In this document: in pieces, positions 17,808-26,961 of the stretch
How positions within the stretch are numbered: the stretch's first letter is position 1
Layout of the letters: every line of letters starts with the position of its first letter
From: Sediminicola sp963974715
Lineage (GTDB): Bacteria; Bacteroidota; Bacteroidia; Flavobacteriales; Flavobacteriaceae
Reading direction: 5' to 3'
DNA: 64,000 nt
NCBI GenBank assembly: GCA_963974715.1
Contig: CAXBDK010000001.1
Coordinates: forward strand, 62,001 to 126,000
Notes under the pieces: generated by a model
What the model was told of the DNA's origin: nothing
The model's input: only the letters and a program-made list of their open reading frames with translations
The model's database searches: none
Made by a program: the position numbers and the translations under genes

Positions 17808-18671
17808 TCACAAGATTTCCTCTACGTGCCTCCGTATGTTGGCGGATATTTTTTCGATCGGCAGGTCGTTCGCATCAAATCCAAAAGGATCCTCGATTTC
17901 CTCTGCGATCAGTTCCAAACTGGCCAGCACATAAAATATAAAGATAACCACGGGTACGGCATAATATCCCAAACTGAACACGTATCCGAAGGGCAGGGTC
18001 ATCACATAAAAGAAAATGAACTTTTTGATAAAGGCGCTATAGGAATACGGTATGGGGGTGTTCTTTATGCGTTCGCAAGCACCGCATATATCCGTAAACG
18101 ACTGGATCTCCTGGTTCAGGACGATCAATTGGTCCCCTGTTATCTTATGTTGGACATATAGGTCGTTCACTTTTTGAAAGATCATTTTAGCCACTTGGTT
18201 GGGGCGATGTTTGTGATGGTCGATATCCAGGTCGGTACCTTCATAAAGCTGCTTGCTGGTTTCCACGTTGGTCAAATGTTTGGCCAGCATTGAGGAATAC
18301 CCCGGGATGGACTTTCTAAAATATGCATGGTCGTGCTCGTCCTGTAGGATAACACTTAATTTAATGGCCAGGTTCCTGCTGTTGTTCACCAATGCGCCCC
18401 ATAACTTTCTTCCTTCCCACCAACGGTCGTAGGCCGTATTGGTCCTAAAGACCAGCAACAGGGAGATGACGAAGCCCAACATGGTATGCATAACGGTGAT
18501 ATTGGACAGGGGGTTCCTTTCGGACATGTTCCAATATTCAAGCTCTAGATAGCCAACGCCATAGGTGTACAGCCCTATGAAGATCATCATGGGGATCAAC
18601 TTCCGAAAGGTGTCGGACTTATGGAACCGGAATATAAAGGTTGCCCAGTCTTTGGGATTGTACTGTACCAT
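17808..18671 (-). CDS. Bestrophin-family (UPF0187) anion channel
   Basis: This 287-residue protein has four hydrophobic segments near residues 26-45, 60-80, 215-235 and 238-258. It has bestrophin-like features: the RTNTAYDRWWEGRKLWGALV block, then ICGACERIKNTPIPYSY, and the ending EIEDPFGFDANDLPIEKI. Bacterial bestrophins are pentameric inner-membrane ion channels; chloride is typical of the family, and some bacterial members conduct cations. The gene stands alone, with a repeat-rich region upstream. The ion is not determinable from the sequence. Confidence 0.92.
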   Translation of the reverse strand: MVQYNPKDWATFIFRFHKSDTFRKLIPMMIFIGLYTYGVGYLELEYWNMSERNPLSNITVMHTMLGFVISLLLVFRTNTAYDRWWEGRKLWGALVNNSRNLAIKLSVILQDEHDHAYFRKSIPGYSSMLAKHLTNVETSKQLYEGTDLDIDHHKHRPNQVAKMIFQKVNDLYVQHKITGDQLIVLNQEIQSFTDICGACERIKNTPIPYSYSAFIKKFIFFYVMTLPFGYVFSLGYYAVPVVIFIFYVLASLELIAEEIEDPFGFDANDLPIEKISANIRRHVEEIL

Positions 18672-18699
18672 GTGGATGATGCTCTTTTGATCGCTAAAG

Positions 18700-19395
18700 T
18701 AGAAAATGTTTTGCTTTGACCCGCTAAAGGAGGTGAATTATGCCTTGGGCCGGGCCCGTGTTTTCCGCCAACTTTCACGAAAGTTGACTTCAATTAAGGG
18801 CTTTTGGGCCCCTATTAAGGTCTATAATTGCCGGTCGCAAGTTCTGGATTGCCCCCATGTTGGACCGAAAATGCGCTACGGGAGGCAGATTTTCAAAATC
18901 TTCAAATCGACCGATCTTCCAATTAAACCCTTATATCGAATGCCTTTGGTTTCAGGTTTTAAAGTTGCCGCATTTTGTAGGTGCCCTGCAGGGGCGGTTG
19001 GATGGTTTATGGCACCGGGTTAAAAGTGAGGGGTTTTATGGTGTTTTTTTGATGGTTTTTTTAGAGGCAAATTTAGGGTGAAAAATGGGGCGGTTTTATA
19101 CCCGACTTTGGTAGGACTTTGATAGGGCTTTAATAGGGCTTTGATAGGGCTTTGCCCCCTTTTACATTTTAGGCATTTTTAAGGCAAAAAAAAGAGGTGG
19201 TTTTTGAGCCAAAAAAGGGGCCGTTTTAGACCCGAATTTGATACGGCTTTTCCCCCTCTACATCTTGGCCATTTTAAGAGTGAAGTCCTGAGCCAAAAAA
19301 GAGGTGATCTTAGCCCCAAAATTTGATGGGCGGTACACAAAGTCCAAAGTCGAAAGTTTTTGGGTTTCCGGTCTGCCAAATACACCCTAACCTCT
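18700..19395. repeat. Dispersed repeat family 2, copy 1
   Basis: This is similar to about 26490-26765: GCTAAAGGAGGTG, then a GAAAAATGGG block, GGACTTTGATAGG...CCCCCT, a block with CCAAAAAAGG...GACCCGAAT, and the end GGTACACAAAGT...CGAAAG...TTTGGGTTTC. Inside it (about 19108-19158) the 13-mer GGGCTTTGATA is tandemly iterated with small changes. There is no coding potential. Confidence 0.55.
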
Positions 19396-19640
19396 CCCAT
19401 ACTTCGGCGGGAGCATTACAAGTACCCGACAGGGATTTAAAGGGTCGTTAACGGATGTGGTAATTTTTAAATATTTGGTTTTAAACCTCCCGAAAGGATT
19501 CGTGCGGCAGAGGGGTCATTACAGGTACCTTTTATGTATAACAGCTGTGATTTGTCTAGGTACGAACCTTTCCAAATAAAAACTAACTTTGGAAAATCCA
19601 CAAGACTTTTTAGGTGAAGACAGAACAAGTTATAGCTTAT

Positions 19641-20160
19641 AGCATCCTACAAGAGCAAATCTGACCATTCCCTTTTCTTCTGCACGTTTACACTTTTCTC
19701 TGACAACCATCCTATCGTTCTTTGTCGATTACACCAGTCTTTTAAACCAACCATTTATTGAGCCGTACTTTCAAAAGGATATTTAATGCAAAATTGAATC
19801 TACAGCTTTTAAACGAAATTTATTTGTTCTTTCTTTTGCTCGCCCAAAAGAAAGAACCAAAGAAAAAGGCGCTTCTTCGCTATGGGATCCTAAAATCCCT
19901 GGATTTTAGGACCGATGGCATGGCCTAAATTTTCTCCAAGGCTTCGAAAATTCTTAACGGCCATGCCCTCTTCCCTACGGAAGAAGATCGCCCTCACCTC
20001 CAAATTTTTTTGTTTATAATATAATCCCAAATCAATTAATCTTCAGGGTTATAGTTTGGGGGGATGTTATGCAATGTGGAAAGCACTTGATCTGGCCGAA
20101 ATTGGAAATAGGCCGGAATGCCTTAACGTTTTTGGATTCTTGAATGAATCATGGCTAAAG
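19641..20160. repeat. Dispersed repeat family 1, copy A (structured)
   Basis: This shares long blocks with copies at 24630-25095, 25140-25480 and 33808-34640. It contains three nested or adjacent stems. The outer stem is CTTCTTC (19872-19878) with GAAGAAG (19980-19986), extended by GGCG/CGCC. Hairpin 1 has 11-bp arms at 19888-19898 and 19901-19911. Hairpin 2 is GGCATGGCC (19917-19925) with GGCCATGCC (19959-19967). A downstream block with GGCCGAAATTGGAAAT is also shared. It is non-coding. Confidence 0.75.
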
Positions 20161-20498
20161 GATGGTTAGCGGATGTAGTAATTATTCAACTATTTGAACA
20201 ATTAGACCACACGAAAGCATCCGTGCGGCAGGAGGGGGCACACTTCGACCAATGCGGAACACAATGACCAAAAGATTTCTCCCGGTAGCCGAAATGACCC
20301 TGCGTACCTAGATCGGCCATAGATGATAATGGGAGACGTACCGTGGTACGTCTTTACATTGTGCCTTGCAAAATGGAACAGGCAATGGGAAATACTGATT
20401 AACAACATCATGATTTCGGGAGGCACTTCGACTCCCGATTTCTAATACGGGAGGCACATTTTGGTCCATTGACCCATTTTCAGATCGCCGCCCATTTC

Positions 20499-21185
20499 CT
20501 AGTCCGTAAAAGAAGTGGGTCTAAAGTTGTGTATGGGGACGTATTTATCAATAATATAAGGTGTTATTTCATCCAAGGTTTTCCCATTGATGGGATGTAG
20601 GCCGGGGGCGGAGTAGTATTCTATTTCCCCTTTTTTGTTTTTATGGTACCACACCCTTGGTCTTTTGGTGGCCTCATTAAAAAACTCATATCCTGCATAC
20701 ACCTCAATCTTTTTAAAATTCGCCAAGCGCACCGGATCTAAGGGTTCAATGTTTCTATCACTGCCCGGAACACATGGGGAGGCCTCAAAATGATCTTTTT
20801 CCCATACCATACATGCCCCTGTACCACTATTTTCCTGAAAGCTATTATAGAATAGAAATCCCAGTCCGATAGCTAGACTTATACCCAATGCCCATTTTAT
20901 TTTACCACTACCCCTAGGCAATACTCCTCCATGCTGCTTTACATAATCTGCATAGGATTCATAGCCCAAATAGCTACATAGACTATTGATGGTATGTTCG
21001 TTATGCACCTTGCCCTTAATTCTATTGGAAATATACTTACCATGCAGTCTGTCCAAGGTCCTGGCACTTAAAGGAGTCCGATCGGCGATATGGTTGCAAA
21101 GGGCATTTTTTGAATGACCGGCGCATTCAACCTCCGCTCTGTCAAAAACCTTGCGCACTATTTCCTGAATTCTGGTTTGGTCCAT
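20499..21185 (-). CDS. Hypothetical single-TM protein with N-terminal HTH-like domain
   Basis: I chose the start at 21185 (MDQTRIQEIV); the open frame extends to 21332, but the extra 49 residues look unlike protein. Residues 1-90 carry a pattern seen at the N-terminus of many Bacteroidota regulators and signalling proteins (PLSARTLDRLHGKYI, then HTINSLCSYLGYESYADYV). A single TM segment follows near residues 99-116 (WALGISLAIGLGFLFYNS). A roughly 110-residue exterior domain with two Cys (GACMVWE, SPCVPG) completes the 228 residues. It could be a membrane-anchored regulator. It is divergent from the small lipoprotein gene at 21555. No function is assigned. Confidence 0.6.
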   Translation of the reverse strand: MDQTRIQEIVRKVFDRAEVECAGHSKNALCNHIADRTPLSARTLDRLHGKYISNRIKGKVHNEHTINSLCSYLGYESYADYVKQHGGVLPRGSGKIKWALGISLAIGLGFLFYNSFQENSGTGACMVWEKDHFEASPCVPGSDRNIEPLDPVRLANFKKIEVYAGYEFFNEATKRPRVWYHKNKKGEIEYYSAPGLHPINGKTLDEITPYIIDKYVPIHNFRPTSFTD

Positions 21186-21379
21186 AGCCTTAAAATTACA
21201 TAATAATTCGATCTGCACCGGCCTAAGGCCCCGAAAACACTGGTGTCCAAAAAATGTCGAATACTTGTCCGGCATTTGTCCACCCACTTTCACCCCTCCC
21301 TCATTTACTTTGTCCCCAGATTGATTTGGCACTGTATTGCTAGCAGGGCTTTCTAGAAAATCGGTCTCTCGGAATTCTT

Positions 21380-21450
21380 AAATGCGGTGGGTACATAACC
21401 CGATCGAGAAGTAGGTTAGGTACTACCGCATTTGGATTTCTACTTCTCGA
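21380..21450 (+). promoter_or_regulatory. Interlocked inverted repeats (pseudoknot or switch candidate)
   Basis: Two perfect inverted repeats are interleaved. AAATGCGGT (21380-21388) pairs with ACCGCATTT (21425-21433). TCGAGAAGTAG (21404-21414) pairs with CTACTTCTCGA (21440-21450). The order A-B-A'-B' allows a pseudoknot or two mutually exclusive hairpins. It lies in the 369-bp gap between divergent genes, about 105 bp before the lipoprotein ATG at 21555. Nothing else was seen in this gap. Confidence 0.45.
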
Positions 21451-21554
21451 ACCAGGGAGACGTCCCTTCATTTTTACCGCGCCAAAGAGCGCAAAAATCA
21501 CTGGGTATTCACCGGACAGCCCAAGGTATGTCCAAAAATTAAATCCTTACAAAA

Positions 21555-21716
21555 ATGAAGAAAGTAACTATAGTATTGTTTACGGTTATCCTCAATTTAG
21601 CCTTTTTTTCCTGCACTCCCGAGCAATTAGCCGAGGATGAGGTTGAGGTACAGGCCTGTTGTGGCGATGGGGAAGATATTCCGCCCCCACCCCCAAAACC
21701 ACCAGGAAAAGGGTAA
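21555..21716 (+). CDS. 53-residue proline-tailed lipoprotein
   Basis: The small frame starts at MKKVTIVLFT, has a hydrophobic core and the lipobox AFFSC (Cys20), then an acidic stretch (EDEVEVQ), a CC pair (residues 35-36), GDGEDI, and a tail PPPPPKPPGKG. It is a convincing short lipoprotein despite its size. It is 24 bp upstream of the TPR histidine kinase and likely in the same transcript. It may be a signal or partner of that kinase; this is an inference from neighbourhood only. No family is recognised. Confidence 0.7.
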   Translation: MKKVTIVLFTVILNLAFFSCTPEQLAEDEVEVQACCGDGEDIPPPPPKPPGKG

Positions 21717-21740
21717 CCGATTTGTTTTTATATTAGGGGA

Positions 21741-23405
21741 ATGAAATCCAACCAAATTTCACTCCCCTTTTTTTATGCCCTCCCTCTGTTGTTGTTGGGA
21801 TGCCTTACGACCTCTTCCTTTTCCCAGACAGCAATTGATAGTTCCATATATTATTACCAGGCCATCACCGCTCCCGTATCCCCGGAACATCTTCCTGCAG
21901 GAATACATTTTTATTCCAAAGAGAAGGAAGTCCATTTAAACAATGGCGACACGCTCAATGCTATCGGCGATCTTCGGCTTTTGGCCATTGGCGAATTTAA
22001 AATAGGCAATATTTTTGATAGTGAAAACCATATCGTGGAGGCCCTTACGCTTATTGAAGCCATGGCTTCCAAGGATACTTTGGTAGATGCCCGGGTGGGG
22101 CTGTACAATCAATTGGGACGCATTTATGGCGCCTCCCACAATCCAAAGGCCGCCCTACAATCCTTTGATCGGGCGTTGCACATTTCGAAGAAAACCAAGG
22201 ATAGTATCATTGTCCTGAACAACAAGGCCAATATTTATAAAGATCTACAGGATTACCATAGCGCCATTACCATATATTCCCTGTTATACCAAAAAAGTGA
22301 ACAGAGCAAGGACAGTCTGCAAATGGCCCTGGTGCTGGACAATCTAGGAACCGTACAGTCAAAAATAGACCCTGCCCAAGCCCTGGAAAACCTGCTTGTC
22401 GCCCTACAGATAAGAGTAGACAAAAACTACCTTACGGGGCTGTACTCCAGTTATCGGAACCTGGCGGAATATTATTTGCAGCAGCAGGATGAATCCAATG
22501 CCGTAAGGTATGCAAACAAAGCCCTGGAAGTTGCAGAACGATTAAACAGCAGTTCCTTTAAATTGGATGCCCTATCGCTTTTTATGGGAATGAACGAAAA
22601 TCCCCTAGTGCAGGAATACAAAAGATTGGCAGATAGCCTTGCCGATGCCAAACAACTTGCGGCAAACAAAAACGCCTATTTAAAGTACAATGTGGCAGCG
22701 GAACAAAGGAAAACCCAGGCAACTAAATTGTTACAGGAAATTGAACTCAGAAAACGGTTGGTGTACCAATTCCTCACCCTCTTTATCTTTATTGCCCTGG
22801 TCGCCTCTTATTTTATCTTTAGGTCCCGCTATAAAAAAGCGAAAATTGAAGAGGTGTATAAAACAGAGGCCAGAATAGCCAAAAAGGTACACGACGAGGT
22901 GGCCAACGATATGTACAAGGTAATGGTCTCCCTTGAAAACAATCCTGCGATACGGCCCGATATTTTGGACGAGATGGAAAAAGTCTATTCCAAAACCAGG
23001 GACATTTCAAGAGAAAACAATGCCATAGACCTGAAACAGGATTTTGGACCTCAGCTAAATGATCTGTTGCTAGGTTACAAGAACCAACACGTAACCGTAG
23101 TGACCCGAAACCTTTCGAAAATCGATTGGTCGGCAGTCCCGGAAATTAAGAAAACCGCTATTTACCGTGTTCTACAAGAATTGATGACGAATATGCGAAA
23201 GCACAGTAAAGCGTCCTCTGTGGCCCTTGTTTTCTCCAGGGAAGGATCTAAAATCCACATCACCTATAGCGATAACGGCATAGGATGCACACTCCTTAAA
23301 AAAAATGGCCTGCAAAATACGGAAACCCGTATAGATGCCCTAAACGGAACCATTAATTTTGAATCCAAAGAAAACGAAGGATTCAAAGCAACCATAATAG
23401 TATAG
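21741..23405 (+). CDS. TPR-containing sensor histidine kinase
   Basis: This 554-residue protein has a signal peptide (LLLGCLTTSSFSQ). A periplasmic region of TPR-like helices covers about residues 85-300, and one TM segment lies near 341-358. A cytoplasmic HisKA_3-like dimerisation segment has His384 in KKVHDEVANDMY. The HATPase domain has N-box ELMTNMRKHSKAS and G-box YSDNGIG, then ends soon after EGFKATIIV, which is typical for NarL-type kinases. It is 2 bp before the response regulator gene. The stimulus is unknown; the upstream 53-residue lipoprotein is a candidate ligand or partner. Confidence 0.9.
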   Translation: MKSNQISLPFFYALPLLLLGCLTTSSFSQTAIDSSIYYYQAITAPVSPEHLPAGIHFYSKEKEVHLNNGDTLNAIGDLRLLAIGEFKIGNIFDSENHIVEALTLIEAMASKDTLVDARVGLYNQLGRIYGASHNPKAALQSFDRALHISKKTKDSIIVLNNKANIYKDLQDYHSAITIYSLLYQKSEQSKDSLQMALVLDNLGTVQSKIDPAQALENLLVALQIRVDKNYLTGLYSSYRNLAEYYLQQQDESNAVRYANKALEVAERLNSSSFKLDALSLFMGMNENPLVQEYKRLADSLADAKQLAANKNAYLKYNVAAEQRKTQATKLLQEIELRKRLVYQFLTLFIFIALVASYFIFRSRYKKAKIEEVYKTEARIAKKVHDEVANDMYKVMVSLENNPAIRPDILDEMEKVYSKTRDISRENNAIDLKQDFGPQLNDLLLGYKNQHVTVVTRNLSKIDWSAVPEIKKTAIYRVLQELMTNMRKHSKASSVALVFSREGSKIHITYSDNGIGCTLLKKNGLQNTETRIDALNGTINFESKENEGFKATIIV

Positions 23406-23407
23406 TT

Positions 23408-24073
23408 ATGTTCAAAAGGGTGTTGATCGCAGAGGATATGGAAGACATCAACAAAGGGGTACAAGCCCTTTTGACCGAAATGGGGGTACCGTATGTGCAA
23501 CACGTACAGTATTGCGACGATGCCTACCTTAAAATCAAAAAGGGGGTATTGGACCATGATCCTTTTGAGCTGGTCATCACCGACCTTTCCTTTAAGGCGG
23601 ATCACCGTTCCCAAAAATATCCTTCGGGGGAAGCCTTGATAGAAAAGCTTAAAAAGGAGTTCCCGGACCTAAAAGTTATTGTCTATTCCATAGAGGATCG
23701 GTTACAACCGGTAAGGAGCCTGTTCAAAAGACACGGTATTGATGCCTATGTCTGTAAAAGCAGGTCCGGTCTCAAGCACCTTAGCGAAGCCATCACGGAA
23801 CTCTTTAAAGGCAATTCCTATCTGTCCCCGGAAGTATCGAATGCATTCGGGTCCGCTACGGAGCTGGAAGTGGACGATTATGACATTAGCCTCCTGAACT
23901 ACCTTAGTAAGGGACTCTCACAGGAAGAAATAAGTGCGCTGTACAAAGAACGGCATATCTCCCCGGCCAGTTTAAGCAGCATTGAAAAACGGCTGAACAA
24001 ATTACGTATTCAATTTAATGCCCATAACGCCATTCACTTAGTGGCCATTGTGAAGGACCTGGGACTCATCTGA
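23408..24073 (+). CDS. Response regulator with LuxR-like C-terminal domain
   Basis: This 221-residue protein has a receiver domain with acidic residues ED near 9-10, phospho-acceptor Asp59 in VITDLSFK, and a conserved Lys in VCKSRSG. The C-terminal 60 residues (LSKGLSQEEISALY...LSSIEKRLNKLRIQF) align to a NarL/LuxR-type helix-turn-helix, with the usual T-V replaced by SLSSI. It is the cognate regulator of the kinase 2 bp upstream. The targets are not known. Confidence 0.88.
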   Translation: MFKRVLIAEDMEDINKGVQALLTEMGVPYVQHVQYCDDAYLKIKKGVLDHDPFELVITDLSFKADHRSQKYPSGEALIEKLKKEFPDLKVIVYSIEDRLQPVRSLFKRHGIDAYVCKSRSGLKHLSEAITELFKGNSYLSPEVSNAFGSATELEVDDYDISLLNYLSKGLSQEEISALYKERHISPASLSSIEKRLNKLRIQFNAHNAIHLVAIVKDLGLI

Positions 24074-24629
24074 TATTACCCGATCTATAAAAATCTTTTG
24101 TCATTACGGCTTCCCGTAAGATGGTGTGGTCCATAAAACCTAGGTTTGGCCATTAAGGCCGGCCCACCGGAAATGTGTTCGGGGGAATTATCTGCTTTGG
24201 TGGGTTTGGCCTTTACATAAAACTATATGCGGCCCCATTTGTTGCTTTTTTGCAGTCGCCAAAGAAAGGAACCTTTTTTAAACAAATGATTTGTTATTTG
24301 GCCGAACCAAGAACATACCGACGCCCCATTAAGATATCCAGGCCTTTTAAAACAGTAGATCTCCGTTCTTTCATTTTACTCAAGTAACCGTTCTTGTTTT
24401 TTATCTGTATTCGTGAATCTGCGATCTAGCTCATTAACTTGTTATTTTCCTTATATCTGTATTCGTGAACCTCCTACGTCGGTTTCTTTTGCTTGCCCAA
24501 AAAGAAATTGACAAAGGAAATTCACGAATTCCCATAAGAAACAAATAACCAGTGATGAGCTAAAGAACCAAAGAAAAAGGCGCTTCTTCGCTATGGGATC
24601 CTAAAGTCCCTGCTTTTAGTACCGAGGGA

Positions 24630-25095
24630 ATTTTGGAATGGTCGTGAAGGATGTTTGTTGGAATGTTGGGAGTTTACAGATTTCCACATTATTTCCATAA
24701 TTCGATTTTTCATTTTCTTTGCTTGTCCAAAGAAAACGAAACAAAAGAAAGGACACTCCATCATTATGTGTTCCCGAAAATCGGAAGGGATTTTCGGGAC
24801 CGCCGACATGGCCTAAATTTTCTCCAAGGCTTCGAAAATTCTTAACGCCCATGTCGGCTACACTACAGATGGAGGTCTACCACACCTCCAAACTTTTTTG
24901 TTTAGCATATAATCCAAAATCAATTATTCTTCGGGGTTGTGGGTTGAGGAGGATGTTATGCAATGTGGAAAGCGCTTGATCTGGCCGAGATTGGAAATTG
25001 GCCGGAATGCCTTCTTTTAACGTTTTTGGATTCTTGAACGGGTCCGGCGGGGAAGGGGCATGCCAATGTAAAGAACAAACGATCCATTTCCAATA
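24630..25095. repeat. Dispersed repeat family 1, copy B (variant stems)
   Basis: The alignment with copy A holds, but the stems differ on both arms. The outer stem is CTCCATC (24756-24762) with GATGGAG (24868-24874). Hairpin 1 is TCCCGAAAATC (24772-24782) with GATTTTCGGGA (24789-24799). Hairpin 2 is GCCGACATGG (24802-24811) with CCATGTCGGC (24849-24858). The first 127 bases (24631-24757) recur identically at 25140-25266 as the head of copy C. Confidence 0.75.
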
Positions 25096-25139
25096 ACATT
25101 TTACCCTAAACAAGTACTTTGTAGGCCCATAAAAGGGGT

Positions 25140-25480
25140 TTTTGGAATGGTCGTGAAGGATGTTTGTTGGAATGTTGGGAGTTTACAGATTTCCACATTA
25201 TTTCCATAATTCGATTTTTCATTTTCTTTGCTTGTCCAAAGAAAACGAAACAAAAGAAAGGACACTTCTTCGCTATGGGATCCTAAAATCCCTGGATTTT
25301 AGGACCGATGGCATGGCCTAAATTTTCTCCAAGGCTTCGAAAATTCTTAACGGCCATGCCCTCTTCCCTACGGAAGAAGATCACCCACACCTCCAAACTT
25401 TTTTGTTTATAATAATAATCCCAAATAATTATACTTCAGGGTTGTAGGTTGAGGAGGATGTTATGCATATTGAATACACG
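25140..25480. repeat. Dispersed repeat family 1, copy C (truncated)
   Basis: The head is identical to 24631-24757, followed by the A-type structured core (CTTCTTC/GAAGAAG outer stem, TCCTAAAATCC hairpin, GGCATGGCC/GGCCATGCC hairpin). The downstream block stops after GAGGAGGATGTTATGCA. It is therefore an A-type core joined to a B-type head. Confidence 0.7.
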
Positions 25481-25526
25481 ATTTCTTTTTTTGAAGAATA
25501 AACGCTTTGGAAACTGTTCAGGTTTT

Positions 25527-26339
25527 TTAATCCAAGCTAAACTGCAAGGAGACCGGCAAATGATCGGATAGGGTCCGTGCCTTTTCCAGGTGGTCGCACA
25601 CCCGTACAAAATCCATTACAACCCCCGCTCTTTTCGTAATATGCTTAGAAAAGAAGATATTATCTATGGCATAATTTAGATAATTATTTCCATCACAGTT
25701 GTGTTTTAAGGTGGTCCTTTTGTTGGTAACGGCAGCCCGGTACCCCAGGGATCTTAATGGATCAAAAACAGCTTCCCTTTCCTCTACATTAAAGTCGCCC
25801 GCCAGTATTATGGGGTGCTGCGAGGGGTTTGTTTTTAAATACGCAATAATAGCCCTTATTTCTCCTTCCGGGTCTTTATCATGGGGACGGGAATGAAAAT
25901 TGATCACCGTAAGTTTCCGGCCTTTTATATAAAAATCCAGATAGAAGGGTTCCCGATCTACCAGGGCGTCCAATTCGGTTATGAGCTGCCCGGTATTCTT
26001 GATTTTTATGTGCCGTGTTTTCCAAATAAAGGCATAACGTTCGGTAACGTATTTGGTGCTCTTGGTAGGGTTACTGATCACATAATCCCATTGGCTGCCT
26101 TTCCTGTTGAGGATATCGGCCAGTTTTGCCACGGCCTGCGCCCCTCCGTAGCCGGCCACCACTTCCTGTATGGCGAGAATATCGGCGTCCCTTACGATTT
26201 CGGCCATACGCTCCAGTTCTTCACTGCTCTTGGTCTGCCCAAAGTCCTTGATGTTCCAGGAGATAAGGTGCACGGATTCTTGGGCGAAACCGCTAAAATA
26301 AAGGAAAAGCAAAAGGAGTACTAGGGTCTTTTTTAACAT
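25527..26339 (-). CDS. Exported DNase I-fold endonuclease/phosphatase
   Basis: This 270-residue protein has an N-terminal signal peptide (LVLLLLFLYFSGFAQ). It has the endonuclease/exonuclease/phosphatase signature set: LISWNIKDFG near residue 26, AIQEVV (metal Glu), INFHSRPHD, AGDFNVEE and LSDHLPV (terminal Asp-His). The family includes DNase I-like nucleases and phosphoesterases; the substrate (extracellular DNA is plausible) is inferred. It is a lone gene between two repeat clusters. Confidence 0.88.
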   Translation of the reverse strand: MLKKTLVLLLLFLYFSGFAQESVHLISWNIKDFGQTKSSEELERMAEIVRDADILAIQEVVAGYGGAQAVAKLADILNRKGSQWDYVISNPTKSTKYVTERYAFIWKTRHIKIKNTGQLITELDALVDREPFYLDFYIKGRKLTVINFHSRPHDKDPEGEIRAIIAYLKTNPSQHPIILAGDFNVEEREAVFDPLRSLGYRAAVTNKRTTLKHNCDGNNYLNYAIDNIFFSKHITKRAGVVMDFVRVCDHLEKARTLSDHLPVSLQFSLD

Positions 26340-26961
26340 GATAGCTGTTATTACGGAACGAAATTAACCAAAATTGTTTTGGTGGATTACGGGAAGCCGT
26401 AAAGTACAAAAAGTCGAAAGTCTTTGGTTTTAAAGTTACCGTTCTGTTTGGTTGGGAGGGAATACAGTAAAGAGTCCGGAAGAATGTTGTGGTAAGCACT
26501 TTGCTGGCCCCCTAAAGGAGGTGGATGGATGCTTTACAGCATTTATGACACTAGGCTGAAAAATGGGATGGTTCTAGACCTGAATTTGACAGGACTTTGA
26601 TAGGTCTTTTGCCCCCTCCTAAACTTGAGGCATTTTTTTAAGGTGAAGAAAAAAGGCGGTCTTTGTGCCAAAAAAGGGCCAGTTTCAGACCCGAATATGA
26701 TAGGAGGTACACAAAGTTAGAAGTCGAAAGTCGAAAGTGTTTGGGTTTCTGGTTTGCCAAATTGTAAGCTTCCCAGAAAATAAGCCGTATGGATTCTTGG
26801 GAAAATACACTACATTGGAGAAAAAATAAGAAGTATTAATACGGTCTTTTAGACATGGTAGGTCAAATCACGAAATTAGGCAAAATTGTTTTGGTGGGTT
26901 ACGGGAAGCCGTAATCAATTCCAGAAAGTAACCAGTACTTTTCATCCGAGTATAATTCCTT
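26340..26961. repeat. Gap with repeat family 2, copy 2, bounded by 34-bp direct repeats
   Basis: CAAAATTGTTTTGGTGG-TTACGGGAAGCCGTAA occurs at 26369-26402 and again at 26881-26914 with one mismatch. Its end TTACGGGAAGCCGTAA is a near-palindrome. Between them, about 26490-26765 matches repeat family 2 (GACAGGACTTTGATAGG, GACCCGAATATGATAGG, GGTACACAAAGT). The rest, up to the six-gene operon, is AT-rich. A weak -7-like TACTTTTC lies at 26936-26943. Confidence 0.5.

Larger units (their letters stand above)
18672..20498. other. 1.8-kb gene-free, repeat-rich region
   Basis: No frame here looks coding. The region holds a copy of repeat family 2 (about 18700-19395), a diverged pair of direct repeats of roughly 75 bp (19440-19515 and 20160-20235, sharing GGATGT-GTAAT and GTGCGGCAG), and copy A of repeat family 1 (19641-20160). 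A fragment identical to the 3' end of the gene at 33516 is at 19641-19664. It looks like an accretion site for small mobile or decayed elements. Confidence 0.6.
24074..25526. other. 1.45-kb gene-free, repeat-rich region
   Basis: This contains the 16-mer inverted repeat TTACGGCTTCCCGTAA (24104-24119, also at 26387 and 26899 in the opposite orientation) and a 16-bp direct duplication TATCTGTATTCGTGAA (24402-24417, 24454-24469). It also has a fragment of repeat family 1 (about 24481-24629), and copies B and C of that family. The reading frames listed here are short and follow the repeats, so none is taken as a gene. Confidence 0.6.

Noticed and set aside
19641..25480. CRISPR array
   Set aside because: The repeats are long, few, unevenly spaced and not separated by uniform spacers; no cas gene is present.
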